A stretch of 64,000 nt of DNA from Acaryochloris sp. IP29b_bin.148 (GTDB taxonomy: Bacteria; Cyanobacteriota; Cyanobacteriia; Thermosynechococcales; Thermosynechococcaceae), in NCBI RefSeq assembly GCF_028285565.1, contig NZ_JANQOY010000046.1, positions 1 through 64,000 on the forward strand, read 5' to 3'. A program made the translations under genes and the position numbers. Positions 53,488 to 63,480 of this stretch are shown here, in pieces (positions within the stretch are counted from its first letter, which is position 1; each line of letters begins with the position of its first letter). Under the pieces are notes generated by a model, which saw only the letters and a list, made by a program, of their open reading frames with translations, was not told where the DNA came from and did not search any database.

Positions 53488-54697
53488 TCACCGCTGGTTC
53501 TGCCAGAAGTTTGAGGGCCTGCTGATATTGAGTATCCGCATCCGTCCCCACTTGGTCACTCCGCAGGGTTTTGAGGGCAACGATTTTATCGGGTTTGATG
53601 CCCACCTTGTTGATATTGCGATGACTGGGGGTCTCATACTTAGCGATGGTAATGGCTAACCCTGAACCATCGGAGAGATTAAACAGGGACTGAATCGAGC
53701 CTTTACCAAAGGTTTGCTCTCCCACGAGTTTGGCTCGGCCATTGTCCTGTAAGGCCCCGGCTAAGATCTCACTGGCACTGGCGCTGCCTCGATTCACGAG
53801 CACCACGAGTGGTGCATCCGTGAGTGAACCAGCCCGGGCTTCAAAACTATTACGGATGCCCTGTCGATCAACGGTATAGACAATCGGACTGGGTTCCAGC
53901 CACATCTGAGCAATTTCAACCCCCGCTTGTAGTAAGCCGCCGGGATTGTTGCGCAGATCTAGAATATAGCCGTCAGCCCCTGCGGCTTCGAGACGATTAA
54001 TCGCCGCCTGCATCTCTTGCGTGGCGTTGGCATTGAATTGGCGCAAGCGAATAAAGCCAATCGCTTGACCATTGGATTGGGAGCGTAATTCAGCAAACAC
54101 TGGGTTAATGGCAATGCGATCGCGTTTAATCGGAAACAGCAATACACCCTGCTCAGGCCGCTGCACTTTCAACGTCACGGTTGATCCAATCGGACCTCGC
54201 ATCCGCTCAGCCGCTTCATCCAAAGACAGATCTGTGGTGATGGTATCGTCAATTTTGAGAATTTGATCTGCGGCCTGGAGACCTGCACTAGCAGCCGGCG
54301 ATCCTTCAATCGGAGCCAGTACTTCTAAATAGCCCGACTTTTCATTTTGAATGATTTGCAAGCCAACTCCCGTCAACTCACCAGATGTACTAGTCTTTAA
54401 GCTTTGGTATTGCTTCGGCTGCAAAAGGCGAGTAAATGGATCGTCCAGACTATCCAACATGTCGCGAATAGCCTTGTAAGTGGCCTCCCGATCGGGCAAT
54501 TGGCCCGCCAACGCCTTTTGACGCACCGATCGCCAATCTTGGTGATTGAAGGAGTCATCCACAAACGCTTGATCGACTAGGCGCCAGGCTTCGTTATAGA
54601 GCAACTGCTCCTCCGTCAAGGCTGTGGCAGGAGGCACAACCACTAGGGTGAGGGCAAATTGGAGAATAAATATATAGCTAACAATACGTTTAATCAT
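53465..54697 (-). CDS. ctpA: C-terminal processing peptidase (S41 family)
   Basis: The 410-residue protease has an N-terminal signal peptide (IVSYIFILQFALTLVVVPPATA), a PDZ domain (about 100-185: SGELTGVGLQIIQNEKSGYLEV, SPAASAGLQAADQILKID) and an S41 catalytic core with YILDLRNNPGGLL, VLVNRGSASASEI (nucleophile Ser) and GEQTFGKGSIQ (general-base Lys). CtpA removes the C-terminal extension of the photosystem II D1 precursor in the lumen; paralogues CtpB/C have other targets. Its position next to petBD is shared with some other cyanobacteria, supporting CtpA. Its end overlaps the HD gene. Confidence 0.88.
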   Translation of the reverse strand: MIKRIVSYIFILQFALTLVVVPPATALTEEQLLYNEAWRLVDQAFVDDSFNHQDWRSVRQKALAGQLPDREATYKAIRDMLDSLDDPFTRLLQPKQYQSLKTSTSGELTGVGLQIIQNEKSGYLEVLAPIEGSPAASAGLQAADQILKIDDTITTDLSLDEAAERMRGPIGSTVTLKVQRPEQGVLLFPIKRDRIAINPVFAELRSQSNGQAIGFIRLRQFNANATQEMQAAINRLEAAGADGYILDLRNNPGGLLQAGVEIAQMWLEPSPIVYTVDRQGIRNSFEARAGSLTDAPLVVLVNRGSASASEILAGALQDNGRAKLVGEQTFGKGSIQSLFNLSDGSGLAITIAKYETPSHRNINKVGIKPDKIVALKTLRSDQVGTDADTQYQQALKLLAEPAVIASATST

Positions 54698-54915
54698 TTG
54701 TAAATTCTAACGATATTCGGCTTTATCTTGCCCTCATCGCTCCTCTAAAGCCCTTTGTAACGTCGAATTTACGTTGAATTGTTCTCCAGTAATTCTCAAA
54801 AATGAGTTCAATTGAGGCGAGCTAGCAAAATACCTCTGTGATTTTCTGAAAGGGGTATAGGCACTGTGTTACATTTTTTATGAAGAGCGATACATTTTTT
54901 GGAACCCCTAGCTTT

Positions 54916-55563
54916 ATGAGCAAAGTGTACGACTGGTTTGAGGAACGCCTTGAGATTCAGGCGATTGCCGATGACGTCACCACCAAGTACGTGCCGCCTC
55001 ACGTCAATATTTTTTACTGTCTGGGTGGAGTCACCCTAACTTGCTTCATTATCCAGTTTGCCACTGGATTTGCCATGACCTTCTACTATCGGCCAACGGT
55101 CACTGAAGCCTTTAACTCCATTCAATACATCATGACTGAAGTCAACTTTGGCTGGTTGATTCGGTCCATCCACCGCTGGTCTGCCAGCATGATGGTCCTG
55201 ATGATGATCCTTCACGTCTTCCGTGTTTATCTAACCGGCGGATTCAAAAAGCCCCGCGAACTCACCTGGGTCACTGGCGTTATCCTAGCGGTGATTACCG
55301 TTACCTTTGGTGTGACAGGTTACTCTCTACCTTGGGACCAAGTCGGTTACTGGGCTGTCAAGATTGTTTCTGGTGTACCTGAAGCAATTCCTGTGGTTGG
55401 TTCTTCTATCGTTGAGCTGCTACGTGGTGGCACTAGCGTGGGTCAATCTACCCTTACTCGTTTTTACAGTTTGCATACCTTTGTCCTACCTTGGTTGATT
55501 GCAGTGTTTATGCTGCTTCACTTCCTGATGATTCGGAAGCAAGGTATTTCTGGTCCTTTGTAA
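54916..55563 (+). CDS. petB: Cytochrome b6
   Basis: The protein is near-identical in character to other cyanobacterial cytochrome b6 sequences: [66 protein letters not shown] and [19 protein letters not shown], with the heme-binding histidine pairs on helices B and D. Four transmembrane helices are present. I start at ATG 54916 ([10 protein letters not shown]), giving the usual 215 residues; an in-frame ATG at 54880 would add 12 without family support. It is followed by petD, forming the petBD operon of the b6f complex. Confidence 0.96.
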   Translation: MSKVYDWFEERLEIQAIADDVTTKYVPPHVNIFYCLGGVTLTCFIIQFATGFAMTFYYRPTVTEAFNSIQYIMTEVNFGWLIRSIHRWSASMMVLMMILHVFRVYLTGGFKKPRELTWVTGVILAVITVTFGVTGYSLPWDQVGYWAVKIVSGVPEAIPVVGSSIVELLRGGTSVGQSTLTRFYSLHTFVLPWLIAVFMLLHFLMIRKQGISGPL

Positions 55564-55681
55564 ACTCTTTTTTAGGCTCTGAATCGGGTTTTCTGTTTTC
55601 GGAGTCTCAGACTTTTGACGCAAGTCTTTGTGAGAACCCTCACCTGCTGACCCAAAAATAGAACGGAGAACACTCGCAACC

Positions 55682-56167
55682 ATGGGAAAAATACTCAAGC
55701 AACCTGATCTAAGCGATCCTAAGTTAAAGGAAAAACTGAAGAAAGGCATGGGCCATAATTATTATGGTGAGCCTGCCTGGCCAAACGACCTTCTCTATGT
55801 TTTCCCCATTGTTATTATGGGCACCATATCGTTGGTCATTGGTCTAGCAATTCTGGACCCAGCAATGATCGGCGAGCCTTCTAACCCCTTCGCGACGCCC
55901 TTAGAGATCTTGCCTGAATGGTATCTATACCCTGTCTTCCAAATTTTGCGGACAGTTCCCAGTAAGTTATTAGGTGTTCTAATTCAGACCACCATTCCTT
56001 TGGGATTAATGCTGATTCCCTTCATTGAGAATGTAAATAAGTTCCAGAATCCCTTCCGCCGACCCGTTGCAACTAGTGTTTTTCTATTCAGCGTGGTTGT
56101 GACCTTGTGGTTGGGCATTGGTGCCACATTCCCCATTGACAAATCATTGACATTGGGATTGTTTTAA
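55682..56167 (+). CDS. petD: Cytochrome b6f complex subunit IV
   Basis: The 161-residue protein matches Pet[54 protein letters not shown] (the PEWY quinol-oxidation motif), and [19 protein letters not shown]. Three transmembrane helices are present. It completes the cytochrome b-type core with PetB. The 118-base gap after petB has no other gene. A strong terminator follows, so petBD is a two-gene unit. Length is normal. Confidence 0.97.
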   Translation: MGKILKQPDLSDPKLKEKLKKGMGHNYYGEPAWPNDLLYVFPIVIMGTISLVIGLAILDPAMIGEPSNPFATPLEILPEWYLYPVFQILRTVPSKLLGVLIQTTIPLGLMLIPFIENVNKFQNPFRRPVATSVFLFSVVVTLWLGIGATFPIDKSLTLGLF

Positions 56168-56212
56168 TCTTTTAGCCCTCAGCTTTGTAAGCCATAGGGG
56201 TATTTAACTTCT

Positions 56213-56250
56213 GAGCATCCATTTGCAATGTGCAAATGGATGCTCTTTCT
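56213..56250 (+). terminator. Terminator of petBD
   Basis: GAGCATCCATTTGCA (56213-56227) and TGCAAATGGATGCTC (56231-56245) form a perfect 15-base stem with a three-base loop, followed by TTTCT. It starts 46 bases after the petD stop. Confidence 0.85.
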
Positions 56251-56814
56251 ATTGGGGAATACAACGAAGCTACTCTCTTTGGCGCTATCTAGGGCAATGC
56301 TAACGCTCTAGGTATTAATTAATCTTATATCTCTACACTTCCTCAAATGGGGGATCCTTCAGTCTGAATATTCATTATTTTAATTTCAAGAGATTAAAAA
56401 TCTATTCCAATTCAATCCCTAGAAAAGTTTCTGGCAAACATTTCTAGGGATTATTAAAAATTGTTAATTTTACTCATAAATGGGACTGACAATTCCCAGA
56501 GGGCTGTGCTAACTTGGAATTCAAGGAATTAGAAAAACTGATATTCTCACTTTGCAAGCGTAATAAAGAGTATTTGCTGCTCTTTTTACTTGCTTAGCGG
56601 GCCTTCTGTCTCGAAACCATGTAACGTTTCTACGCAAGTTTTTCGTCTGCCTTGGGTGTTGGGAGTAATAAGTATAAGCTTGGCTACTTTGGTAGTTAGC
56701 TTATTGGTTTGTAATGAGAATTTTCATAATTCTCATGTCTTGAAAGAATAGCCTGCCCCAGGTTGCCGTACCACGGAAGAGAGGAGCTGATCCTGTCTAT
56801 CGTGGGTGCTTTGC
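56251..56814. other. Gene-free spacer with two perfect inverted repeats
   Basis: No supported gene is visible. One hairpin has arms AATCCCTAGAAA (56414-56425) and TTTCTAGGGATT (56441-56452). A second has arms ATGAGAATT (56714-56722) and AATTCTCAT (56728-56736) with a five-base loop; its TGAGAAT half-site equals that of the Fur-like box at 6661. AT content is high in between. A small RNA is possible but not demonstrable. Confidence 0.45.
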
Positions 56815-57018
56815 ATGTTTAATCAAGGGCTAGGTTTGCCTCATCTGTTGATCTCATTCATCCTGAGTCCACCTTTACCTTCCCTCTTACACTCCGACAC
56901 TGCCATGCTAACGATTCCTTTTCCCGTGTTAATCTTGACGATCGCATCTCTGTATCTCTTATCCATCCATTTTTTGCTGCGATTACTGCATAATCGCAAT
57001 CTATTTCGTAGACCTTGA
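56815..57018 (+). CDS. Possible small hydrophobic membrane protein
   Basis: A frame of 67 codons from ATG 56815 contains one strong hydrophobic helix (PFPVLILTIASLYLLSIHFLLRLL) and a basic end (HNRNLFRRP). An internal ATG at 56908 would give a compact 36-residue single-pass protein, the size class of photosynthetic small subunits, but it matches none that I know. A hairpin terminator-like sequence follows at 57084. Coding status is uncertain. Confidence 0.22.
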   Translation: MFNQGLGLPHLLISFILSPPLPSLLHSDTAMLTIPFPVLILTIASLYLLSIHFLLRLLHNRNLFRRP

Positions 57019-57083
57019 GTCAAAGACAATCGCAACAGCTAGAGACCAGAAGCCTGATTGAGCCTGACTTTGGTTAGGTAACG

Positions 57084-57121
57084 GCAGGGTGTGCTGTGCT
57101 AAGCGGCACACCCTGCTAATT
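57084..57121 (+). terminator. Terminator-like hairpin upstream of def
   Basis: GCAGGGTGTGC (57084-57094) pairs perfectly with GCACACCCTGC (57106-57116) around an 11-base loop, followed by TAATTTTATG. It marks the end of a plus-strand transcript, perhaps of the small frame upstream. Confidence 0.6.
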
Positions 57122-57245
57122 TTATGGGAACAAGAGGTAGGCGGGTCAAAGGTTGGGTTATTTGAGGGACCCAACCTGGATTGAGTACAATTGGAGATAT
57201 AGAGTCTCTCTATTCATTTTTTCAGTTCCACCTATACATTTGGTT

Positions 57246-57815
57246 ATGTCTTCTGAAGTTCAGGTTGAAAAGCGCAAACTTAAAAATCCTCCTCTAAATA
57301 TTCATGTCCTTGGCGATCGTGTGCTTAGACAATCCGCCAAGCGCATTTCCAAAGTGGATGATGAGATTCGGGAACTCGCTCGTCAAATGCTACAGACCAT
57401 GTATAGCGCGGATGGGATAGGTCTGGCTGCTCCACAAGTCGCTGTTGGTAAACAGCTGATTGTTGTGGATACCGATCCAGAAGAGCCTGCTAATCAGCCC
57501 ATTATTCTGATTAATCCTAAAATTCGTCGTCATAGCGCTGACGTAGCTTTAGGCCAAGAAGGTTGTCTCAGCATTCCTGGCGTATATCTAGATGTCCGTC
57601 GACCGGCCCAGATCGAAGTGGCCTATAAAGATGAGCAAGGCAGACCGCAAGTGATTGTTGCTGCCGATTTATTGGCGCGGGTGATTCAACATGAAATGGA
57701 TCATTTAACCGGCGTTATGTTTGTGGATCGGGTGGAGAATAGCTTGTTGTTGAACCAAGAATTGACCAAGCAAGGCTTTTCTAAGCAAGCGGTCAAGCCC
57801 GTTGAAGCAGCATAG
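57246..57815 (+). CDS. def: Peptide deformylase
   Basis: The 189-residue metalloenzyme removes formyl groups from nascent protein N-termini. All three motifs are present: GIGLAAPQ (57-64), EGCLS (105-109, Cys is a metal ligand) and QHEMDHL (148-154, HExxH). The N-terminal ~20 residues before the LGDRVLRQ segment form a basic extension seen in cyanobacterial type 1B enzymes. I chose ATG 57246; an upstream in-frame start at 57153 would add 31 unrelated residues. Confidence 0.95.
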   Translation: MSSEVQVEKRKLKNPPLNIHVLGDRVLRQSAKRISKVDDEIRELARQMLQTMYSADGIGLAAPQVAVGKQLIVVDTDPEEPANQPIILINPKIRRHSADVALGQEGCLSIPGVYLDVRRPAQIEVAYKDEQGRPQVIVAADLLARVIQHEMDHLTGVMFVDRVENSLLLNQELTKQGFSKQAVKPVEAA

Positions 57816-57944
57816 CAGCCTCAGGATGAGCATCTAAGATTTTCGCTGTGCTCTTGACTCTTACCACTTTCCAGCATCATCGATGTCGTTGTTTTAGATG
57901 CATCAACCAGATATTTTGCGCACATATCGGCAGTCTGTAAGAAC

Positions 57945-59075
57945 GTGGAAGAACGCCCTTATTGGTTAGCTTGGTCGCAAATACCCGGTATAGGTCCAGT
58001 GGTTCTCAAACGCTTACAGCAGCGCTTTGGTACTTTATCTGCAGCGTGGTCAGCAGATGCAGCTACGTTAGGAACGGTTACAGGGATTGGGGCTCAAACC
58101 CTGAGAACCATTCAAAAGTATCGTCAAGCCGGACATCCGACCGAACTTTTAAACCAGCATTTACAAAAGAATCCGAACTTTTGGTGCATGGCTGATTCGG
58201 AGTACCCGCGAATACTCACGGAAATCGCTGATTCTCCCCCTCTGCTTTACTATCGAGGACAAGTCCAGCTTTCTGAGAATCAAGGCAGTACCCCGATGGT
58301 GGGGATTGTGGGAACCCGAGATCCGTCTGAATATGCCAAACGATGGACTCGAAAGATTGCCTATGCCTTAGCAAAGCGCGGTATTACGGTTGTGTCTGGG
58401 ATGGCGGAAGGAATTGATACCCAGGCCCATTTAGGGTGTATCGAGGGCGGTGGCCGCACGATTGCGGTTCTAGGGACGGGAGTGGATATGATTTATCCAC
58501 CCCGAAATCAGGGACTGTATCAAACCATTGAGCAACAGGGCTTGCTCTTAAGTGAGTATCCCGCAGGCACACAACCCAGCCGAGCCCATTTTCCCCGTCG
58601 AAATCGGATTGTGGCGGGTTTATGCCGTGCCTTGCTGGTGATGGAAGCTCCGACAAAATCAGGGGCGTTAATTACGGCCTATCAGGCCAATGAGTATAAC
58701 CGCGATATCTATGTTCTACCGGGTTCGTTGGATAATCCTCGGGCAATGGGCTGTTTAGGATTGGTGCAACGAGGAGCTCAGTTAATTCTAGGGATTGGTC
58801 AGTTATTGGATCAGTTAGGAGCTATGCCGCCCTTATCACCAGCCCCTACTCCGAGCGCTCCTAAGATTCCTTCTACCCTTCCCTCTGCACAAGCAGCAAT
58901 CTTGAAAACGGTGAGTCAGCTTTGCCAGCAGTCAGGAGATGGGTCTGTTCCCTTCGATTTGATAGTTCAATCTGTTAATCTATCGGCGGGGGAAGTATCG
59001 GGTGAAATTTTGCAGTTAGAGCTACAAGGTTTCGTTAATCAACTCCCAGGGATGAGATATGCACCCAATGCCTAG
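57945..59075 (+). CDS. dprA: DNA-processing protein DprA
   Basis: The 376-residue protein loads RecA on incoming single-stranded DNA during natural transformation. It has an N-terminal SAM/HhH-like region (LAWSQIPGIGPVVLKRLQQRFG), the Rossmann-like DprA core (VGIVGTRDPSEYAKRW, VVSGMAEGIDTQAHLG, VLGTGVDMIYPPRN, FPRRNRIVAGL, YVLPGSLDNPRAMG) and a C-terminal winged-helix domain (about 310-375), all intact. Translation begins at GTG 57945. Its presence is compatible with natural competence, although no other com genes are in the window. Confidence 0.94.
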   Translation: MEERPYWLAWSQIPGIGPVVLKRLQQRFGTLSAAWSADAATLGTVTGIGAQTLRTIQKYRQAGHPTELLNQHLQKNPNFWCMADSEYPRILTEIADSPPLLYYRGQVQLSENQGSTPMVGIVGTRDPSEYAKRWTRKIAYALAKRGITVVSGMAEGIDTQAHLGCIEGGGRTIAVLGTGVDMIYPPRNQGLYQTIEQQGLLLSEYPAGTQPSRAHFPRRNRIVAGLCRALLVMEAPTKSGALITAYQANEYNRDIYVLPGSLDNPRAMGCLGLVQRGAQLILGIGQLLDQLGAMPPLSPAPTPSAPKIPSTLPSAQAAILKTVSQLCQQSGDGSVPFDLIVQSVNLSAGEVSGEILQLELQGFVNQLPGMRYAPNA

Positions 59076-59193
59076 AGTTTAGACGTGCGTCAGAAGCACT
59101 AAGGTAGCACAGAAAAAATTTTAAGTGCCAAAAAAGTTGAGGCGTTTTTAGCGCATTAAAACCAATGCTAATGATCTAGGGGGCAGACTCCAC

Positions 59194-60558
59194 CTAGCGA
59201 ACGGTAGTTGCTAAGGACGATAAGGGTTCTCCGGTTAGACTGAAAGATCTGACCTCAGTGACTTTTACCGATACGACTTGGCTCCGTAATTCCTCAATCT
59301 TGCCAGGGAAGAAAGTGAGACGATTACCCCGGGTTCGTCCCATCACTTGCGTGGGATCTTTGGGATTTTGGTCTTCGACGAGGACTTCTTCGATACGGTT
59401 GGCATAGCGTTGCGATCTCAACTCTGCACACACCCCCACTAAACGATTCAATCGCTGCAGCCGATCAGCTTTAACCGCTTCACTGAGTTGATTCTCCCAA
59501 AGGGCCGCAGGTGTCCCAGGGCGAGGAGAATAGGCGGCTGTATTCAGCAGATCGAATTCAATATCTTCGACTAACTGCATGGTGTTCATAAACTGCGCTT
59601 CAGTTTCTCCCGGAAAGCCCACAATTGCATCGGCACTGATAGAGGCATCCGGCATAATCGCGCGAATATTATCGATGATGCGACGGTATTTCTCGTGGGT
59701 ATAGCCTCGGGACATGGCCTTGAGAACATCGTTATCCCCTGATTGAAAGGGGATGTGGAAATGTTCGCAAACCTTGGGCAACTCATAGCAAGCCTGAATC
59801 AAACGCTCGGTAAAGTAGCGAGGATGGCTGGTGGCAAACCGAATTCTTTCAATACCCGGCACATCATGGACAAAGTAGAGGAGATCCGTCAGGGTATGTT
59901 GATGCCGACCTTCTGAGGTTGTGCCGGGTAGATCACGACCATAGGCATCGATATTTTGTCCTAGGAGAGTGACCTCTTTGAAGCCTTGTTCTCCGAGCTG
60001 CACCATTTCGTCCCGAATCGCCTCTGGCGTGCGGGATTGTTCTACTCCCCGTACATTAGGAACGACGCAATAGGTGCAGCGTTCATTGCATCCATAAATC
60101 ACGTTTACCCAAGCCGTGACAGCACTATCTCGACGGGGCTTCGTAATATCTTCAACGATGTGAATGGGCTCCGTTGCCAACACCTGCTGACCGTTGGCCA
60201 CCTGTTCTAATAAATCCTGCAGCCGGTTGGCATGTTGAGGTCCCATCACCAAATCGAGTTCGGGCACCCGGCGTAGTAGAGCATCTCCTTCTTGTTGGGC
60301 CACACAGCCCGCGACGACTAAGGTTAAATCCGGTTGCGCATGTTTGCGCTTCGCCTGCCGACCCAGATAAGAATAGACCTTATGCTCGGCATTGTCTCGA
60401 ATCGTGCAGGTATTGCAGAGAATCAAATTGGCATCATCTGGGTTCTCGGACCATTGGTAGCCCATGTTTTCTAAAACCCCAGCCATCCGCTCAGAGTCAG
60501 CTTTGTTCATCTGGCAGCCATAGGTGGTGATGTGGTATCGGCGCGAATCTAAGCTCAT
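59194..60558 (-). CDS. miaB: tRNA-2-methylthio-N6-isopentenyladenosine synthase MiaB
   Basis: The 454-residue radical-SAM enzyme adds a methylthio group to i6A37 in tRNA. It has the UPF0004 domain with the first cluster cysteines ([38 protein letters not shown]), the radical-SAM motif [15 protein letters not shown] (CxxxCxxC), [31 protein letters not shown] and [15 protein letters not shown], and a C-terminal TRAM domain (about 385-450). I start at ATG 60558 ([16 protein letters not shown]); a GTG at 60624 gives 22 extra residues without support. Confidence 0.94.
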   Translation of the reverse strand: MSLDSRRYHITTYGCQMNKADSERMAGVLENMGYQWSENPDDANLILCNTCTIRDNAEHKVYSYLGRQAKRKHAQPDLTLVVAGCVAQQEGDALLRRVPELDLVMGPQHANRLQDLLEQVANGQQVLATEPIHIVEDITKPRRDSAVTAWVNVIYGCNERCTYCVVPNVRGVEQSRTPEAIRDEMVQLGEQGFKEVTLLGQNIDAYGRDLPGTTSEGRHQHTLTDLLYFVHDVPGIERIRFATSHPRYFTERLIQACYELPKVCEHFHIPFQSGDNDVLKAMSRGYTHEKYRRIIDNIRAIMPDASISADAIVGFPGETEAQFMNTMQLVEDIEFDLLNTAAYSPRPGTPAALWENQLSEAVKADRLQRLNRLVGVCAELRSQRYANRIEEVLVEDQNPKDPTQVMGRTRGNRLTFFPGKIEELRSQVVSVKVTEVRSFSLTGEPLSSLATTVR

Positions 60559-60922
60559 AAAGTTATGTAACGAAGTAAGAGGCTGGATGGGGCTAAAAGG
60601 AAGACCGTTCCTATGGTAATTCACTCAGGAATAGGTTCGCTAAAGTCACTATCTATAAACGGGTTGCCGTCCTAGGAATCCCCTAACAAAAACACCGATT
60701 GATCCCCAAATCATGTTATAAAAACAGAGGTTTAGTTGTGTAAAGTGCTTTTGAGAAATATTGATTTGTCTTGCGATTAATTCAAGCCTCAAATGCCTTG
60801 CAATACGGCCGGATCATAAAGCCCCCATTAACCGTCCAGGTTGGAAGCATTACACCCTACTTGGTTCCCTGACATCGGGTGCTTGATCACGTATTTCAGC
60901 TCAGGAGATTCCTAATTCAGCT
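60559..60922. other. Divergent spacer between miaB and desA
   Basis: No gene is visible. AGGAG (60902-60906) lies 16 bases before the desA ATG, with a short TTCCT complement five bases away that could partly mask it. I could not fix a promoter. Confidence 0.35.
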
Positions 60923-61966
60923 ATGACTGCATCCCTTGTCAAGTCTGACCCTCAACTGCGGACACTCACCGATCCGGACATAACCCTTCAAGATGTTATC
61001 AAATCTCTGCCCAAGGAATGTTTTAAGCAGAATGCAGTAAAGGCTTGGACAGGAGCAATCATCAATGTATTGATGGTGGCCTTAGGTTATGTAGCGATTG
61101 TTAATTCTCCTTGGTATTTATTGCCTCTGGCCTGGATCTTCACGGGCACAGCCCTAACGGGTTTCTTTGTGATTGGTCATGATGCGGGCCATCGCTCCTT
61201 TGCCAAGAAACGCTGGGTGAACGATCTGGTGGGTCACTTATTTATGGCACCCCTGATCTATCCATTTCATTGCTGGCGCATTTTGCATAACTTCCATCAT
61301 GCTCATACCAATGAGCTGGATGTGGATAATGCCTGGCGACCCTTTGATGGGGCTGAGTATGAAAGCCTTGATCCGGTGATTCGCACCGTTTATGAGCTAA
61401 TTCGCGGTTATTTTTGGTGGGTGGGTTCCATTGTTCATTGGGCCAATCTCCACTTCAACTGGACCACCTTTGATGAGAAAGACAAAGGTGATGTCAAACT
61501 TTCCATCGGCGTTGTGGTATTGTTCGCTGCGATCGCATTCCCAACCCTGATCTACTTCACTGGCATTTGGGGGTTCGTCAAGTTTTGGTTGATTCCTTGG
61601 ATGGTTTACCACTTCTGGATGAGTACCTTCACCATCGTTCACCACACGGCTGCTGATATTCCCTTCCAACCCACCGATGTTTGGAACGCAGCAGAAGCCC
61701 AGCTTGTGGGTTCAGTTCATTGCGATTATCCTCGTTGGGTTGAGTTCCTTTGCCACGACATTAACGTCCATATCCCTCATCACGTTTCCACAGCGATTCC
61801 TTCCTATAATCTCCGCATGGCCCACCAAAGCCTGAAGGAAAATTGGGGACAGTATGTGTATGAGCGAAAGTTTAACTGGGCCTTGATGAAAGAAATTTCT
61901 GAAGAGTGCCACCTTTACGATCCTGAGAAAGCCTATCGGTCTTTCAAAGACCATGCTTCAGGTTAA
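60923..61966 (+). CDS. desA: Acyl-lipid delta-12-type fatty acid desaturase
   Basis: The 347-residue membrane diiron enzyme introduces a double bond into lipid-bound fatty acids. The three histidine boxes are HDAGH (about residue 86), HNFHH (about 122) and HIPHH (about 287), separated by hydrophobic segments as in cyanobacterial Des[16 protein letters not shown] near the N-terminus and [18 protein letters not shown] also match. Delta-12 specificity is inferred from overall similarity as I remember it. It is followed 17 bases later by aroK. Confidence 0.9.
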   Translation: MTASLVKSDPQLRTLTDPDITLQDVIKSLPKECFKQNAVKAWTGAIINVLMVALGYVAIVNSPWYLLPLAWIFTGTALTGFFVIGHDAGHRSFAKKRWVNDLVGHLFMAPLIYPFHCWRILHNFHHAHTNELDVDNAWRPFDGAEYESLDPVIRTVYELIRGYFWWVGSIVHWANLHFNWTTFDEKDKGDVKLSIGVVVLFAAIAFPTLIYFTGIWGFVKFWLIPWMVYHFWMSTFTIVHHTAADIPFQPTDVWNAAEAQLVGSVHCDYPRWVEFLCHDINVHIPHHVSTAIPSYNLRMAHQSLKENWGQYVYERKFNWALMKEISEECHLYDPEKAYRSFKDHASG

Positions 61967-61983
61967 TCCTTCTGCCATTTGGA

Positions 61984-62541
61984 ATGATCAACCTTAAGGG
62001 CGTCAATCTCTACCTGATCGGCATGATGGGGTGTGGTAAATCGACAACGGGCCGGGCTTTAGCGAAACAGTTGGGCTACGGCTTTGTCGACACCGATGAC
62101 TTGATCACCCAACTGACGGGCAAAGCCATTACCGATATTTTTGCGGAATCGGGTGAAGCTCATTTTCGGCAAGTTGAATCCAAGGTTCTGTCAGAAGTCG
62201 CTGCTCATACCAAACTGGTCGTGGCGACAGGGGGTGGAATTGTCTTGGAGAAAAAAAATTGGAGTTTTTTGCAACATGGTCTGGTCATCTGGCTAGACGT
62301 CGAGTCTAAGCAGTTATGGCAACGCTTGCAGGCGGACCAGTCCCGTCCATTGCTGCAAAAACCCAATCCTCAACAAGTATTGGAAGACTTACTCACGCAA
62401 AGGCGACCGCTCTATCGGCAAGCGGATGTTCATATCTTGCTCAAACCAGATCAGTCTGTAGAATCGGTGGGGCAATCGGTGATCCAAGAGATCACCAAAG
62501 TACTGCGGCCTGAGGCTACCCCTGAGGTGCCTGAAGATTAA
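61984..62541 (+). CDS. aroK: Shikimate kinase
   Basis: The 185-residue nucleoside-kinase-fold enzyme phosphorylates shikimate in aromatic amino acid synthesis. Walker A is GMMGCGKST (13-21); shikimate-binding residues lie in FVDTDDLI (DTDD 36-39), the FRQVESKVL arginine and VVATGGGIVL; the lid arginine is in QSRPLLQ. Length is normal apart from a short acidic tail (PEATPEVPED). It closely follows desA and its 3' end overlaps the convergent Spy-like gene by 26 bases. Confidence 0.94.
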   Translation: MINLKGVNLYLIGMMGCGKSTTGRALAKQLGYGFVDTDDLITQLTGKAITDIFAESGEAHFRQVESKVLSEVAAHTKLVVATGGGIVLEKKNWSFLQHGLVIWLDVESKQLWQRLQADQSRPLLQKPNPQQVLEDLLTQRRPLYRQADVHILLKPDQSVESVGQSVIQEITKVLRPEATPEVPED

Positions 62542-62986
62542 ACCGTCGCTGTTGTCGTCGCTCTGCTAGTTTTTGTGCCAGCTGCTGACGTTGCTTGGGA
62601 GTCAGCACTTTGCGAATGGCCATCATATTCTCAAACCGTAGTTTTAGCGTTTCTTGAGTGAGCTGTTCTAAGGTTTGGAATTGAGCTCGAACGTCTGCCT
62701 CAGTCGCCTCACCGGCAATCATGGTCTTCAATTCTTGGCGTGTTTGCTGTAGTAGTTGTGCCTTTTTCCGCGTTTGAGAACCCTGTTTTTGGCGGATCGC
62801 TCGGATGGCTTGTCGCTGTTCCTGAGACAACTGTAAGTCTCGGAACAACCCTCTAACGCGTCGTCTTTGGGGACGTTCAGGAGCTTGAGCCACGCTGGGC
62901 TGCAAGGTATTTCCGACCCATTGACCGAGGGAACATATCCCAATCAGGGCCAAGCATAGAAGGATGCCTTTATTTATTCGTGACAT
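62516..62986 (-). CDS. Spy/CpxP-like periplasmic LTxxQ protein
   Basis: The 156-residue protein has a signal peptide (GILLCLALIGICSLGQWVG...SVAQA) and an all-helical, highly basic mature part with LSQEQRQAIRAI and LTPKQRQQLAQKL, the LTxxQ-type motifs of Spy/CpxP envelope-stress chaperones or sensors. I start at ATG 62986, preceded by AGAGG ten bases upstream; ATG 63002-63004 is six codons earlier. The start lies 13 bases inside the anti-sigma gene, so sigma, anti-sigma and this protein form one operon. Metal or unfolded-protein sensing is inferred from the family. Confidence 0.78.
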   Translation of the reverse strand: MSRINKGILLCLALIGICSLGQWVGNTLQPSVAQAPERPQRRRVRGLFRDLQLSQEQRQAIRAIRQKQGSQTRKKAQLLQQTRQELKTMIAGEATEADVRAQFQTLEQLTQETLKLRFENMMAIRKVLTPKQRQQLAQKLAERRQQRRFNLQAPQG

Positions 62987-63480
62987 GAACTGGACCTCTT
63001 GCATAGATTCGTATTGGCTTCAGCAAGGACGGATGACGATGGTGGTTGTCCCCACCACTCCCCTGGATCCGCCAATACATCGGTGTCCACATCATTAAAG
63101 GGGTCAAAGGCACTCATCCAACTATCCGCCACAAAGGCTTCTAAATCTCTCTCTGAGGGGATGGGCCGTTTTGCAGTCCGCCAAATCTGCGATCCGCCCC
63201 ATAAGAGGGTGATGGTGGCTGCGATCGCAGCCGGAATCCCCCATCTGGCCATTTTCCATCCCTTGTGCTCAGCCGACATCGGTGGTGGAGCAGCAGATTG
63301 AGACTGGGTGACTTCATCCAAAACAGCATTGAGGATGCGGTCTTCCAGATCAGGGGATGCTGCTGGCACTTCTGGCTGATATCGCTGCAGAAAGTTCACC
63401 AAGGCTGGATCGTCTGCAAACTTCTCCGGGTTGGGGTCAGAGCAATTTAAATTTGGATCAGGATCGGCAGGTGGGTTCAT
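62974..63480 (-). CDS. Single-pass anti-sigma factor, ECF-linked
   Basis: The 168-residue protein has an acidic, Pro-rich cytosolic N-terminus with a helical FADDPALVNFLQRYQPEVP and DLEDRILNAVLDEV segment, one transmembrane helix (about 80-97, WGIPAAIAATITLLWGG), and a periplasmic tail. No zinc-binding HxxxCxxC motif is present, so it is not a ZAS-type anti-sigma. Its ATG overlaps the sigma factor stop as ATGA (63477-63480), the usual coupling for a sigma/anti-sigma pair. The role is assigned from topology and position. Confidence 0.75.
   Translation of the reverse strand: MNPPADPDPNLNCSDPNPEKFADDPALVNFLQRYQPEVPAASPDLEDRILNAVLDEVTQSQSAAPPPMSAEHKGWKMARWGIPAAIAATITLLWGGSQIWRTAKRPIPSERDLEAFVADSWMSAFDPFNDVDTDVLADPGEWWGQPPSSSVLAEANTNLCKRSSSCHE

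Noticed and set aside
54760-54781. Tandem ACGTCGAATTT / ACGTTGAATTG repeat upstream of petB
   Set aside because: Two imperfect 11-base copies could be a regulator site, but no symmetry, promoter or known motif ties it to petB.
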